Positions 50,543-59,341 of a stretch of 64,000 nucleotides of DNA are shown here, in pieces (positions within the stretch are counted from its first letter, which is position 1; the number at the start of each line of letters is the position of its first letter). Position numbers and translations under genes: made by a program. The stretch is taken from positions 1,922,001-1,986,000 of the forward strand of contig NZ_CP021874.1 in assembly GCF_002197645.1 (NCBI RefSeq). The letters are read 5' to 3'. The notes below the pieces were generated by a model. That model saw only the letters and a list, made by a program, of their open reading frames with translations. It did not search any database and was not told the DNA's origin. Origin of the DNA: Enterococcus wangshanyuanii. GTDB lineage: Bacteria; Bacillota; Bacilli; Lactobacillales; Enterococcaceae.

Positions 50543-50671
50543 AGGGGAGGAGTTAACAATGAAAAAATGTTTGTTATAAGTTGTTTTGTGTTGGTATGTA
50601 TCTATCATACAAATCAATTATGACTTTTCTTTGTTCAATTTTTGCTTTCTTCAAGAGTTTTTTATAAAGAA

Positions 50672-51304
50672 TCAATTAGTATTCGCTGTAGCTCTTAATA
50701 GGTTCAATCCTAAGCAAATATAAATACATCCGGCAATTTTATTTGTCGCCTTTTTCATGTAATCATTTTTATTGAACAGACCTACAAAAAAAGAAGCACC
50801 ATAAGCGATCGCTAAACTCCAAATTGTACTTGTACACACGAAAGTGATCCCTAAAACCAAAAATGGGAGTGAACCTGACTGAGCATTTGCATCCACATAC
50901 TGAGGCAGTAAAGAGAGGAAAAATAATGCTACTTTAGGATTCAATACATTTGTCATCAATCCTTGTTTGTACACTTGCCAATCTGTTGTCGTTTGTCCTT
51001 CTTTTACGTCCATCAAAGGTTCTTTTTTTAAGATCGAGGAAATGCCTAAATAGATCAAATAGCCAGCACCGAGCCATTTCATAGTATTAAAAGCCATCGC
51101 TGAAGTCATCAAAACAGCAGACAATCCTACAGCTGCCAAAATAGTATGGACTAAAATCCCCGATGAAATACCAAAAACAGAGATGATTCCTTGGCGTTTA
51201 CTACCAAGTGCCGATTTACTCAAAATATAAATCGTATCAGAGCCTGGAATCAAGTTTAATAAAATAGCTGAAACAATGAACGTACCGAAGTTAATAATTC
51301 CCAT
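50672..51304 (-). CDS. LysE/RhtB-family amino-acid exporter
   Basis: The 210-residue protein has about six membrane helices and the LysE pattern: NLIPGSDTIYILSKSALGSKRQG near the N-terminus and TNVLNPKVALFFLSLLPQYV in the middle. Such proteins export amino acids or related metabolites. A single gene between terminators. Confidence 0.88.
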   Translation of the reverse strand: MGIINFGTFIVSAILLNLIPGSDTIYILSKSALGSKRQGIISVFGISSGILVHTILAAVGLSAVLMTSAMAFNTMKWLGAGYLIYLGISSILKKEPLMDVKEGQTTTDWQVYKQGLMTNVLNPKVALFFLSLLPQYVDANAQSGSLPFLVLGITFVCTSTIWSLAIAYGASFFVGLFNKNDYMKKATNKIAGCIYICLGLNLLRATANTN

Positions 51305-51362
51305 AAATGTATCACTCCTTTTGGACAGTATAACAATAAATTACTCCTTTAAAAAGTAAAAA

Positions 51363-51492
51363 ATAGAGTGCGGGATCAAACTAAAAATCAGTTTTATTTC
51401 GCACTCTAAACATGGTAAAGGGTGATCAAACATCAAGTTCTTCGTTTTTTATTCCAATTGGTCGAACCTGATCGACTTTTGTCTCAGTCTCC
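51363..51492. repeat. Intergenic repeat of the GAGACTGRGACAAAAG type
   Basis: The stretch contains the inverted repeat AGAGTGCG...CGCACTCT (51366-51407) and, on the minus strand, GAGACTGAGACAAAAGTCGA with a hairpin GTCGA-TCAGGT-TCGAC. Sequences of this kind recur between genes in Lactobacillales and can act as terminators. It lies between LysE and the MFS gene. Confidence 0.45.
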
Positions 51493-51499
51493 TACTCAA

Positions 51500-52954
51500 C
51501 TATTTTTTCTTCACAAGTGCATTTAAAACCATTGCAGCTATAATCAAACCGATCCCTACAATATAAACATTATGAAGTCCAGCATATAACATCCCTCGTA
51601 ATGGTTCCAATAACTCCGCTGAGATCGTATTTGCGGTATGCGGGTTCACTAACTTGTTCATCACATCAGGATCAACATTTAAAGAACTTTTCGCAAGCTC
51701 TGCCGTTGTCACTGCATTGATGATCACACCAAAAATAGATACCATAAGCGTTTGACCAATTGTTCTAACCAGTGTATTGAAAGAAGTTGCTACACCCATT
51801 TCAGAAGGATCTACACTACTTTGAGCATTGACCGTTGTCGTAGTGATCGTAATCCCAAAACCAATTCCTAGTACCGAAGAAATAGCAAAGAACCAGATAA
51901 ATGAAATCGATACAGGCACCAGCACTAAGAAAATCCCACCTATCAGAGTAATTGTCAAACCGATCGTTAACACTTTTTTAGTCGTATGCTTCTCCATCAA
52001 TGAGCTAGCAATAAAAGAACCGACCATCCATAAAATCGACATTGGAGCTAAAACAAGACCACCAAGGCCCGCGCTTTTACCTAAAACACCTTGCATCCAC
52101 ATCGGGATATAAACTTCCACACCCATCAAAAAACCGCTGATCAGAGCAGCTACGATATTCACGATCACAAATGTAGAATTTTTAAATAATTTTAGATCGA
52201 TCACAGGATCCTTTGCTCTTTTTTCAACAAAAATGAAACTGATAAAGAATAGAATAGACGCTCCTAAACAAAGAAATACCTTGATACCAAATCCGTCATC
52301 ACCTATCAATTGAAATCCTAGTAATAAAGTCAATAAGACCAGCATCAACATTACGCTGCCTAATAAGTCCATTGGTACTTTATTTTGTTCCCTTTTTGGT
52401 TCTACTAAAAAGTACGCAATCAATCCTAATAAAACTAGACCGATCGGAACATTAATAAAGAATATCCAATGCCAACCAACAGTATCAACGATGAAACCAC
52501 CTGCAAGAGGTCCAAAAATACTGGCAATCCCCCAAGCCGCACTATTTAATCCGAGCATTTTCGCTCTCTTATCAATTGAATAAATATCTGCAAGAATCGT
52601 CAATGCAACTGGCATGATCGCTCCAGCTCCAATTCCCTGAATCGCTCTAGCAATGATCAAAGTGATCATATTTTGAGCCAATCCACAAAGAGACGAACCA
52701 ATAATAAAAATAATAATACCTATCATAAAAATCGGTTTCCGACCGATTTTATCGGCTAATTTTCCATAAATCGGTGTTAACATCGCATTTGTTAATAAAT
52801 AAATTGAAAAAACCCAATTCATGATTTCCATACCATGTAACGATCCAACGATCGTTGGCATCGCTGTTGAAACGATCGTTCCTTCGATTGCGGTCATAAA
52901 TGTTGCAACGAACACGCTGATCGTTACAAGTTTGACATTTGTTTTTCTTTCCAT
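51500..52954 (-). CDS. 14-helix MFS drug exporter (DHA2, EmrB/QacA type)
   Basis: The 484-residue protein shows DHA2 motifs: LLTNAMLTPIYGKLADKIGRKP (motif A) and the motif-C-like SIFGPLAGGFIVD, with an acidic residue in helix 1 (TAIEGTIVS). It probably exports drugs by proton antiport. No regulator gene lies beside it. The 140 bases upstream are AT-rich and hold the presumed promoter. Confidence 0.88.
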   Translation of the reverse strand: MERKTNVKLVTISVFVATFMTAIEGTIVSTAMPTIVGSLHGMEIMNWVFSIYLLTNAMLTPIYGKLADKIGRKPIFMIGIIIFIIGSSLCGLAQNMITLIIARAIQGIGAGAIMPVALTILADIYSIDKRAKMLGLNSAAWGIASIFGPLAGGFIVDTVGWHWIFFINVPIGLVLLGLIAYFLVEPKREQNKVPMDLLGSVMLMLVLLTLLLGFQLIGDDGFGIKVFLCLGASILFFISFIFVEKRAKDPVIDLKLFKNSTFVIVNIVAALISGFLMGVEVYIPMWMQGVLGKSAGLGGLVLAPMSILWMVGSFIASSLMEKHTTKKVLTIGLTITLIGGIFLVLVPVSISFIWFFAISSVLGIGFGITITTTTVNAQSSVDPSEMGVATSFNTLVRTIGQTLMVSIFGVIINAVTTAELAKSSLNVDPDVMNKLVNPHTANTISAELLEPLRGMLYAGLHNVYIVGIGLIIAAMVLNALVKKK

Positions 52955-53089
52955 ATATCTCCATCCTTTAATTAAAAATAATGCTTCGCTTATTATGTGA
53001 CAGTTATTTTTTACTACTCTACTGCTTATGTAGTTTTGTAAAATAGTGCTTTTTTCGCTGAATGTATTTGCTGTGGTTACTTCCTAAGT

Positions 53090-53262
53090 ACTACTCATCA
53101 TCCGTTTTGGCGGCTTCTTTTGGCAAGCTGAGTCTGCTTTGAGCTTTTTTTATCCTTACCAGCCTTGACGTGATTCTCTAGTATGGTGACTTCGCTCCCT
53201 TTGCTCGCCAAGTACTGCTCATCATCCGCTCTGGCAAAGCCAGTCGCGGTGGTTCGCAGCAA
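53090..53262. repeat. Degenerate repeat element downstream of metK
   Basis: AAGTACTACTCATCATCCG (near 53087) and AAGTACTGCTCATCATCCG (near 53211) are direct copies about 125 bases apart. A 61-codon minus-strand frame at 53098-53283 runs across them and starts inside the metK terminator; I regard it as part of the repeat rather than a gene. Confidence 0.45.
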
Positions 53263-53297
53263 AACAGCGCCACTAATTTTCATTAGTAGCGCCGCCT
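53262..53297 (-). terminator. metK terminator
   Basis: On the minus strand GGCGCTACTAAT-GAAA-ATTAGTGGCGCT is followed by GTTTTGC. Confidence 0.75.
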
Positions 53298-53300
53298 CTG

Positions 53301-54488
53301 TTACTCACCTAAACTTGCTTTGATTGCTTCGACTTTGTCTGTCTGCTCCCAAGGTAGTTCGATATCTGTACGACCAAAATGACCATATGCTGCTGTTTGT
53401 TTGTAGATTGGACGGCGTAAATCAAGCATTTCGATGATTCCTGCCGGACGTAGATCAAAGTTTTCTCTTACTGCTTTGATCAATTTACTTTCTGGTACAC
53501 TGCTGGTACCAAAGGTATTGATTGAAATCGATACGGGTTGTGCTACGCCGATTGCGTAAGCTAATTGAACTTCAGCTTTTTCTGCTAGTCCAGCAGCTAC
53601 AATGTTTTTAGCAATGTAGCGAGCGGCGTAACTTGCTGATCGGTCAACTTTCGTTGCATCTTTTCCAGAAAAAGCTCCGCCACCATGACGAGCGTAACCA
53701 CCATAGGTATCTACGATGATCTTACGTCCAGTCAAACCGGCATCTCCTTGTGGTCCGCCGATAACGAAACGGCCTGTCGGATTAATAAAATATTTTGTTT
53801 CTTCATCTAATAAATCAGCTGGAATCACGTGTTCGATCACAAGCGATTTCACATCTTTTTGAATTTGCTCCAGCGTCGTTTCTTCATCATGTTGTGTACT
53901 GATTACTACAGTATCCACACGCTTCGGTTTCCCTTGTTCATCATATTCCACTGTCACTTGTGATTTCGCATCAGGTCGCAAGTAAGGTAGCGTTTCTTCT
54001 TTGCGTAACTCTGATAATCGGCGAACCAACTGATGACTCAATGAAATAGGTAAAGGCATCAACTCTGGCGTTTCATCGACTGCAAAACCAAACATCAAGC
54101 CTTGATCTCCAGCTCCAATATCATCTTTGGCATCCTTGTCTCCGCGTGTTTCAAGAGCATCGTCCACACCTTGAGCAATATCTGGTGATTGTTCATCAAT
54201 AGCAACAAGAACGGCTACTGTATCTCCATCAAAGCCATATTTTGCTCGAGTATAACCAATATCTTTTAATGTTTGGCGAACGATTTTTTGGATATCCACA
54301 TAAGCAGTTGTCGATATTTCTCCAAAAACTAAAACTAACCCTGTTGTTACACTTGTTTCACATGCTACACGTGCCTGCGGGTCTTGCTCTAAAATGGCAT
54401 CTAAAATGGCGTCACTTACTTGATCGGCTACTTTATCCGGATGCCCTTCTGAAACAGACTCTGATGTAAATAAATGTCTCTCTGTCAT
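53301..54488 (-). CDS. metK: S-adenosylmethionine synthetase
   Basis: The 395-residue protein is full length and shows the MetK signatures: [50 protein letters not shown]. It makes S-adenosylmethionine from methionine and ATP. It is a single gene controlled by the SMK riboswitch upstream. Confidence 0.97.
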   Translation of the reverse strand: MTERHLFTSESVSEGHPDKVADQVSDAILDAILEQDPQARVACETSVTTGLVLVFGEISTTAYVDIQKIVRQTLKDIGYTRAKYGFDGDTVAVLVAIDEQSPDIAQGVDDALETRGDKDAKDDIGAGDQGLMFGFAVDETPELMPLPISLSHQLVRRLSELRKEETLPYLRPDAKSQVTVEYDEQGKPKRVDTVVISTQHDEETTLEQIQKDVKSLVIEHVIPADLLDEETKYFINPTGRFVIGGPQGDAGLTGRKIIVDTYGGYARHGGGAFSGKDATKVDRSASYAARYIAKNIVAAGLAEKAEVQLAYAIGVAQPVSISINTFGTSSVPESKLIKAVRENFDLRPAGIIEMLDLRRPIYKQTAAYGHFGRTDIELPWEQTDKVEAIKASLGE

Positions 54489-54493
54489 AATGT

Positions 54494-54600
54494 ATTCCCC
54501 CTAGTTATATTCGGTTACAAGGCATCTTTATTTAACTTATCGAAACATCACATATGCTCTCAAATGAAGCTAAACAAATCCTTTCGGGAACTTGTAACAT
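54494..54600 (-). promoter_or_regulatory. SMK box (SAM-III) riboswitch of metK
   Basis: On the minus strand the leader has AAGTTCCCGAAAGGAT, then about 50 bases later GCCTTGTAACCGAA and GGGGGAA just before the start, the arrangement of the SMK box in Lactobacillales metK leaders. ACAAG(G) at the 5' side pairs with CCTTGT, and GGGGG is the Shine-Dalgarno sequence sequestered when SAM binds. Control is therefore at translation initiation. Confidence 0.85.
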
Positions 54601-54604
54601 TCCC

Positions 54605-54610
54605 AGTATA
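54605..54610 (-). promoter_or_regulatory. -10 box of metK
   Basis: TATACT on the minus strand, a few bases upstream of the riboswitch. No clear -35 is seen. Confidence 0.5.
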
Positions 54611-54659
54611 ACAGATATCAAAGGAAAAAACTTGCTTTTTAACTGACTTTATTTTGTAA

Positions 54660-54701
54660 CAAAAAAACATCCAACATTCACTAGAACATCAGATGCTTTT
54701 C
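54660..54701 (-). terminator. Terminator after the signal peptidase gene
   Basis: On the minus strand GCATCTGATGTTC-TAGT-GAATGTTGGATGT, with several G-T pairs, is followed by seven T residues. Confidence 0.7.
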
Positions 54702-54707
54702 CTATCA

Positions 54708-55427
54708 TCATTTCACTCGCTGTAATTTATGAAGCGGCAGTACTCTCATTTCAACTTTTCCGATGATTTCTTTTTCATCCACTAACTGATAGTACCGACT
54801 ATCTGTCGCATAAGGACGATTATCTCCTAAAACAAGATACTTGCCTTTAGGGATCGTTGGGTTTCCCGTCAGTGATTTTAGCGTAAAATCTTCCGTATAG
54901 AGCATTCCATCTTGTTCAAACTGATTTTTGTAATCACCGATAAAGGCTTCATCTTTTTCTTGCTCGTTAATAAATAATTGGCCGTTCTTATAATATAAGC
55001 TTTCACCAGGTTGGCCGATAATTCTACGTATTGATTTATCTTTCGACTTTGGTACTTTAAGATAGACAAGATCAAAACGCTTAATTTTAGATAATTTGTT
55101 TACAACAACAACTTCCCCATCTTCCAGCGTATCACTCATAGAATATCCCTCTACTTTAGCAAACGAAAAGGTAAACAGAGAAAGTACATATAAGATTCCT
55201 ATCGTTACCACAAGAGTCAATGCGATTTCAAAAAAAAGAATTTTCATTTTTCTAAGTCTTTTTTTTCGTTTATTTACTTTCTTATTTTTCCGTTTAGCAG
55301 GTCGGACATTCTTTTTTTGTGACTTCACCTTTTTAACGTTTTGCGGTTTCCTGCCAGCGGCTGGTTTTCTTTGTTCTGACTTCCTTTTGACTGCTCGATT
55401 CTTTTGTTTATGAGTGGTCTTTTTCAT
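54708..55427 (-). CDS. Type I signal peptidase with Lys-to-Arg substitution and basic N-terminal extension
   Basis: The 239-residue protein has about 60 Lys/Arg-rich cytosolic residues, one membrane helix (62-90), the catalytic serine in VEGYSMSDTL (Ser96), RFDLVYLKVP, IRRIIGQPGE and GDNRPYATDSR. In usual enzymes (YxKRVIGLPGD) the residue at position 134 is the catalytic Lys; here it is Arg. All other boxes are kept. It stands next to the WxL locus and may process its secreted proteins, or be an inactive or altered paralogue. GTG/ATG choice is not in doubt. Confidence 0.82.
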   Translation of the reverse strand: MKKTTHKQKNRAVKRKSEQRKPAAGRKPQNVKKVKSQKKNVRPAKRKNKKVNKRKKRLRKMKILFFEIALTLVVTIGILYVLSLFTFSFAKVEGYSMSDTLEDGEVVVVNKLSKIKRFDLVYLKVPKSKDKSIRRIIGQPGESLYYKNGQLFINEQEKDEAFIGDYKNQFEQDGMLYTEDFTLKSLTGNPTIPKGKYLVLGDNRPYATDSRYYQLVDEKEIIGKVEMRVLPLHKLQRVK

Positions 55428-55439
55428 GAAATCACCAAA

Positions 55440-56102
55440 CTATTTTTTATTTACCAACGCATTTTCATTAATATTAAAGTAGCTGACAACTTCCTCGTGA
55501 TTTTTCTTAACTGCAGCCAAGTCCGTTTCAAACTCATTTAATAACGTTTCATTTTTGAAGAAATCATTTGGTTGAGAAGATAAATTGATTCCCAATTCTT
55601 TCATTGATTTATAGTATTTGTTTAATTTCTTTTGCCCAGCTTCACTATTTCTGACTGTAGCTTTATAAATACCATAACTAGAAAATTGACCTGCCAATAA
55701 TTTAATATTTTTCCCAGATTTTACTTCTTCTTCTGTTGTCTTCGCTGTTTTCATTTCATTCTCTAGATTATCCATCAAATAATAACCTTGGACGACAGCT
55801 TTAGAATCTTTCTGACTTAAATGCATAGCCTGATAATACAAAGAATAACCAGCAGCTAAACCGAAAGCTAAAAAGACGATACTTAAAGAAATTCCCCAGT
55901 TGCGCTGTTTTTTACTTGTCTTAATAAGTTCTCTGACTTTACGCTTTTTTTGTTTTTGCTTTTTCTTACTAACTTTTCTTTTCTTTACTTTCTTTAAAGC
56001 CTTCTTCGTTTGAGCCATCAGATAAAATGAAATACCTGAAAATACTAGTCCGATACTGGCTAGAGACAAAGAAATAATAAAAAACCAATCTAATATCGTC
56101 AT
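55440..56102 (-). CDS. Membrane protein of the WxL locus, function unknown
   Basis: The 220-residue protein has a membrane helix at 5-30, a very basic cytosolic loop (residues 33-68, mostly Lys and Arg), a second helix at 70-88 and an extracytoplasmic helical domain. It lies between the WxL-interacting protein gene and the signal peptidase gene with short spacing, so it is probably co-transcribed. I do not recognise the family. Confidence 0.65.
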   Translation of the reverse strand: MTILDWFFIISLSLASIGLVFSGISFYLMAQTKKALKKVKKRKVSKKKQKQKKRKVRELIKTSKKQRNWGISLSIVFLAFGLAAGYSLYYQAMHLSQKDSKAVVQGYYLMDNLENEMKTAKTTEEEVKSGKNIKLLAGQFSSYGIYKATVRNSEAGQKKLNKYYKSMKELGINLSSQPNDFFKNETLLNEFETDLAAVKKNHEEVVSYFNINENALVNKK

Positions 56103-56133
56103 TTCTTTACCTCCTCACTTTCTCCATCTTTAG

Positions 56134-57204
56134 TTATTTTCTAGATTTCTTTTTTCTTGCCTGTTTTTTCTTCGCTTGTTTCTTTTTACTGATCGTTCTG
56201 ATAACGATAAAAATGATCACTGCCAGCGCAACGATACCACCAACAATTCCTGCTATCAATTGCCAGTTGAATGTTTGGACATCTTCTAGTCCAGCATCCT
56301 GATTATTGAATTTGTCTGCTTCTTCATCTGTAATTTTAAACTTTTCATCCCAGTTCCATTTTCTGTCTCCAGCTGTTACAAGGATTTTAGCACGATAATT
56401 CCCAGGCATCATCCGATCGCCTTCCATACTTACTGGAAAATTGATCAATGAATTAGGCGCCATTCTCATACCTGAACGTTTTGTTTCATATAATACTTCA
56501 TCGCTATCATCTTTCATGATTTGAACTTGTGTCGTCATATTTTCTAAGTACGCTGGCTCCACATTAGAAAAATTAACAAAGAAAGTATTTCTAAAATTGT
56601 TTAAGTCTGCATAGACTTTATTTAATTCTAAATTTGGTTGTACTTCTTTATCTGTTTCCGTTAGAATCATCCCAATTACATATGCATATTTGTTGATAAC
56701 TCCAGTTTTTTTTGGTTCACTTTTATTTTCTTTTTCAACTTTTTGAAGCTGAATACCACCAGCGATCATCCCATCATAAGACGCTTCTGGCATATTGATT
56801 TCTATGTCGATATCTTGTTCACTTTTTGCAGGTACTTTCACTGTTTCCGGTGCTGAAACAATTTTTTCAAAATCATACTTCAACGATTTATCTTTTTTGA
56901 TCGTCGTTGGTCCGTATTCAACTACACCATTAGCGTTTGTTTTTGTTCCATTGAGTTTTACAGAGACTTCGATTTCTTCGGCAGCTAAATTTTTGATTTT
57001 GATTTTGACCGTTTGTTTTTGTCCCGGAGTCATTCTTAAGTCAAAATATCCTGCACCAGTATCTCTTTGGTTATCAGGTTTGATTGCTTCATATGTAAAT
57101 CCAGTTGCGTTACCGCTACTGCTATCTTCTGCATAAGCGTTGATCGGCAGAAGTGTTGCTATGATAATTGTTACTAGTAAAAATAATAGCTTATTTTTCT
57201 TCAT
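56134..57204 (-). CDS. WxL-interacting protein (DUF916 + DUF3324)
   Basis: The 356-residue protein has a signal peptide (cleavage after NAYA), a DUF916 domain (GYFDLRMTPGQKQTVKIKIKNL), a DUF3324 domain (LNNFRNTFFVNFSNVEP), one C-terminal membrane helix (about 318-340) and a basic tail. Such proteins anchor WxL proteins to the membrane and wall. Every WxL locus has one. Confidence 0.92.
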   Translation of the reverse strand: MKKNKLLFLLVTIIIATLLPINAYAEDSSSGNATGFTYEAIKPDNQRDTGAGYFDLRMTPGQKQTVKIKIKNLAAEEIEVSVKLNGTKTNANGVVEYGPTTIKKDKSLKYDFEKIVSAPETVKVPAKSEQDIDIEINMPEASYDGMIAGGIQLQKVEKENKSEPKKTGVINKYAYVIGMILTETDKEVQPNLELNKVYADLNNFRNTFFVNFSNVEPAYLENMTTQVQIMKDDSDEVLYETKRSGMRMAPNSLINFPVSMEGDRMMPGNYRAKILVTAGDRKWNWDEKFKITDEEADKFNNQDAGLEDVQTFNWQLIAGIVGGIVALAVIIFIVIRTISKKKQAKKKQARKKKSRK

Positions 57205-57219
57205 CGATATCCCTCTCTT

Positions 57220-57260
57220 TAAAAAGGCAGAGACAGAAGTATTATTGCTTCTGTCTCGCC
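57220..57260 (-). terminator. Terminator between the WxL protein and DUF916 genes
   Basis: On the minus strand GGCGAGACAGAAG and CTTCTGTCTCTGCC pair across an eight-base loop and are followed by TTTTT. Partial read-through would set a high ratio of WxL protein to its anchor. Confidence 0.8.
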
Positions 57261-57320
57261 ATTCTTTTGAAACATGACTAGCTAAACATCCATGTTATAA
57301 TCCAGTTTAATTCGTTTGAA

Positions 57321-58094
57321 TTATAATACTTCAGCGATTGACCAAGTGATTTCAGCTGTGTAAGTATCAGCTAGTAAAATGTTTGTGTTTGGTACAGTTA
57401 ATTTAACAGAGTCAGCTGTTGTATCAGCAGTTCCGTCGCCGTATTGACCAAATTCGATTGTGTAAGTTCCGATACCTTTAGAAGCATCTGAATTTGTTAA
57501 TACTGGTACTGAAGCTCCAGCGCCTGTTCCAGCTGCATCAGCTGCTAATTGGAATCCTGCAACAGTAGTTGCTGGCCATTGTGCTGCTGGGTCTGCAGAA
57601 GTGATTGCTGCATTTGAGTAATCAATTGTAGCACCTTTCAAGAAAGTATCAGCAGTTCCGTTCGCTTCAAATTGTTTAGTCAATTGTGCACTTACAGTAT
57701 ATTTATGGTTTGCAGTACCACGTACGTCTGTAAATTGTACGAAGTTACCACGAGTGATATCGCCATCAGCATTTTTTGTTGGAATAGCTGCTGCGAAGTA
57801 CTCAGGGTTAGATGCGAAAGCTTTTACTTTATCAGTACCAAAATTTAATTCAGTTACTGCATCAATACTGAATGAACCACGATCTGGGTTAACGATGATT
57901 GGTTCTTTAGGATCTACGATTGGTTTATCAGGATCTTCTGGGTCAACTACGTCTTTAGGATCGTTGTCTTCTGTAAATGTCATTGTTCCTTTTGCTGCTT
58001 GAGATTTTGCTTCAGCATTTGCTCCTGCTGGTAAAGCTAAGCCTGCTGCTACTACTGCTAATAATGCTACTGAACATAATGTTTTTGTTTTCAT
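57321..58094 (-). CDS. WxL-domain surface protein (small)
   Basis: The 257-residue protein has a signal peptide (cleavage near GANA-EAKS), a Pro/Asp-rich segment (DPEDPDKPIVDPKEP) and a C-terminal WxL domain ending ITWSIAEVL. The first WxL tryptophan is replaced (KYTVSAQL), so only the second motif is kept. It binds peptidoglycan non-covalently. AGGAGGAAACACAC is a very strong ribosome binding site, suggesting abundance. Confidence 0.88.
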   Translation of the reverse strand: MKTKTLCSVALLAVVAAGLALPAGANAEAKSQAAKGTMTFTEDNDPKDVVDPEDPDKPIVDPKEPIIVNPDRGSFSIDAVTELNFGTDKVKAFASNPEYFAAAIPTKNADGDITRGNFVQFTDVRGTANHKYTVSAQLTKQFEANGTADTFLKGATIDYSNAAITSADPAAQWPATTVAGFQLAADAAGTGAGASVPVLTNSDASKGIGTYTIEFGQYGDGTADTTADSVKLTVPNTNILLADTYTAEITWSIAEVL

Positions 58095-58138
58095 GTGTGT
58101 TTCCTCCTAGTATTGTATGTTTGCGTGTGTTTTTTTAT

Positions 58139-58948
58139 TTATGGCAACTCGGCTAATATCCAAGTTAACACCGTAGTATAAGGTACCGGATCAACCATTG
58201 TTGTTCCCGGTATCGACAATGAAACTGCTTTGTTTTGGTACACAGGCTTTTGATCAAAAACAGAGTCTAATACTGCTTGTCCGTCTTTGTCTAGTCTTGG
58301 CTCTAGCGTATTTTTTTGATTCGCATTATTTTCTTCAGAGGCTCCGAAGGAAATCGTCCAAGTTCCGCTGCCTTGTCCCGTATTCGCTTGCGCTAAGTTA
58401 TACGAAGCGCCAACATTGTCTATGTTGATGATTTCTTTTGATAGTTGAGGCGCTTCACTAAGGTCCTTGGTTGAACTTACCCAAGATTTATCCAAAGAAA
58501 GCATTGCCCCTTTGATTTCTTTGTTTTTTGCATCGTTATTTGTAAATTGCATTTCTTGACGAAGCTGCAGTGTCCAGCCAGTCGGTTTTTGTCTCAAGTC
58601 TGTGACTTGAACAAAATTACCTCTAGCCTTAGTTGCACCAAAGAAATTTTGTGCATTTGCATAATAGACCTCATCTTTATCAGAAATTTTATTCTGATAG
58701 AAATCTATTTTTGGTACAAAATCAATCCGTAAATCTCCTGAAAGTTGAGGAGTTTCACCCGGATCAACGATTTCACCTGGTTTTTCAGGATCCACAATAT
58801 TCTGAGGATATTCTCCTTCGAATTTGATTGTTCCAGGTCCACTGATTGATTCTGTTTCTGCATAAGCATGACTGGATGCACCTGCTAATGAAGCAACTAC
58901 AGTAAGCGGTACAATGAGAGCTTGGATCAGTAATCGGCTTTTTCTCAT
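58139..58948 (-). CDS. WxL-domain surface protein (small), second copy
   Basis: The 269-residue protein has a signal peptide (cleavage after SHAYA), a DPEKPGEIVDPGETP segment and a WxL domain with both tryptophans, in GWTLQLRQ and LTWILAELP. Paralogue of the neighbouring WxL gene. It overlaps the upstream anchor gene by four bases. Confidence 0.9.
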   Translation of the reverse strand: MRKSRLLIQALIVPLTVVASLAGASSHAYAETESISGPGTIKFEGEYPQNIVDPEKPGEIVDPGETPQLSGDLRIDFVPKIDFYQNKISDKDEVYYANAQNFFGATKARGNFVQVTDLRQKPTGWTLQLRQEMQFTNNDAKNKEIKGAMLSLDKSWVSSTKDLSEAPQLSKEIINIDNVGASYNLAQANTGQGSGTWTISFGASEENNANQKNTLEPRLDKDGQAVLDSVFDQKPVYQNKAVSLSIPGTTMVDPVPYTTVLTWILAELP

Positions 58949-59319
58949 CGTTTATCCCGCCCTTCATTTTCTTTCTTACGTTTCCATAAGAATAGAAGTA
59001 ATCCAATGACTATTAAAGCCGCTCCGGTAAAAACAAGACTAGTTTTTACCATCTCACCTGTACTTGGATAACGTCCAACAGGTTTTACCACCTTAGGTTC
59101 GCTTGTTGAAGGTTCTGGTACAGATGATGGTTCTGTCGTTGATGAAGGCGGCGTAGTGCTTGTTGGTTCTGTTGAAGAACTATCTTCATAAAAGCTGATC
59201 ACACCGTCTGTTTTCAATTCTCCTCCATTGGTATTGGCCGCAGCATTCAATGGATAAGCGACTGCTAACGTCAATACAAAAGCAAAGGAGAGGATCATAT
59301 ACTTGATTCTTTTTTTCAT
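58945..59319 (-). CDS. Small wall-anchored protein with variant sorting motif YPSTG
   Basis: The 124-residue protein has a signal peptide, a Ser/Thr/Pro/Glu-rich stalk (about 50-78), then YPSTGE, a hydrophobic helix (FTGAALIVIGLLLFLW) and KRKKENEGR. This is a sortase signal with Tyr instead of the first Leu of LPXTG. Small LPXTG proteins regularly accompany WxL genes and may be part of the surface complex. Confidence 0.82.
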   Translation of the reverse strand: MKKRIKYMILSFAFVLTLAVAYPLNAAANTNGGELKTDGVISFYEDSSSTEPTSTTPPSSTTEPSSVPEPSTSEPKVVKPVGRYPSTGEMVKTSLVFTGAALIVIGLLLFLWKRKKENEGRDKR

Positions 59320-59341
59320 TGATTAAAAATCTCCTTTACTC

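Noticed and set aside
50552..50575. Six-codon frame behind GGGGAGGAG on the plus strand
   Set aside because: Good ribosome binding site but only MKKCLL; no downstream gene on that strand, so no leader-peptide role can be supported.
53098..53283. 61-residue minus-strand protein downstream of metK
   Set aside because: Starts within the metK terminator hairpin and spans direct repeats; more likely a repeat element.
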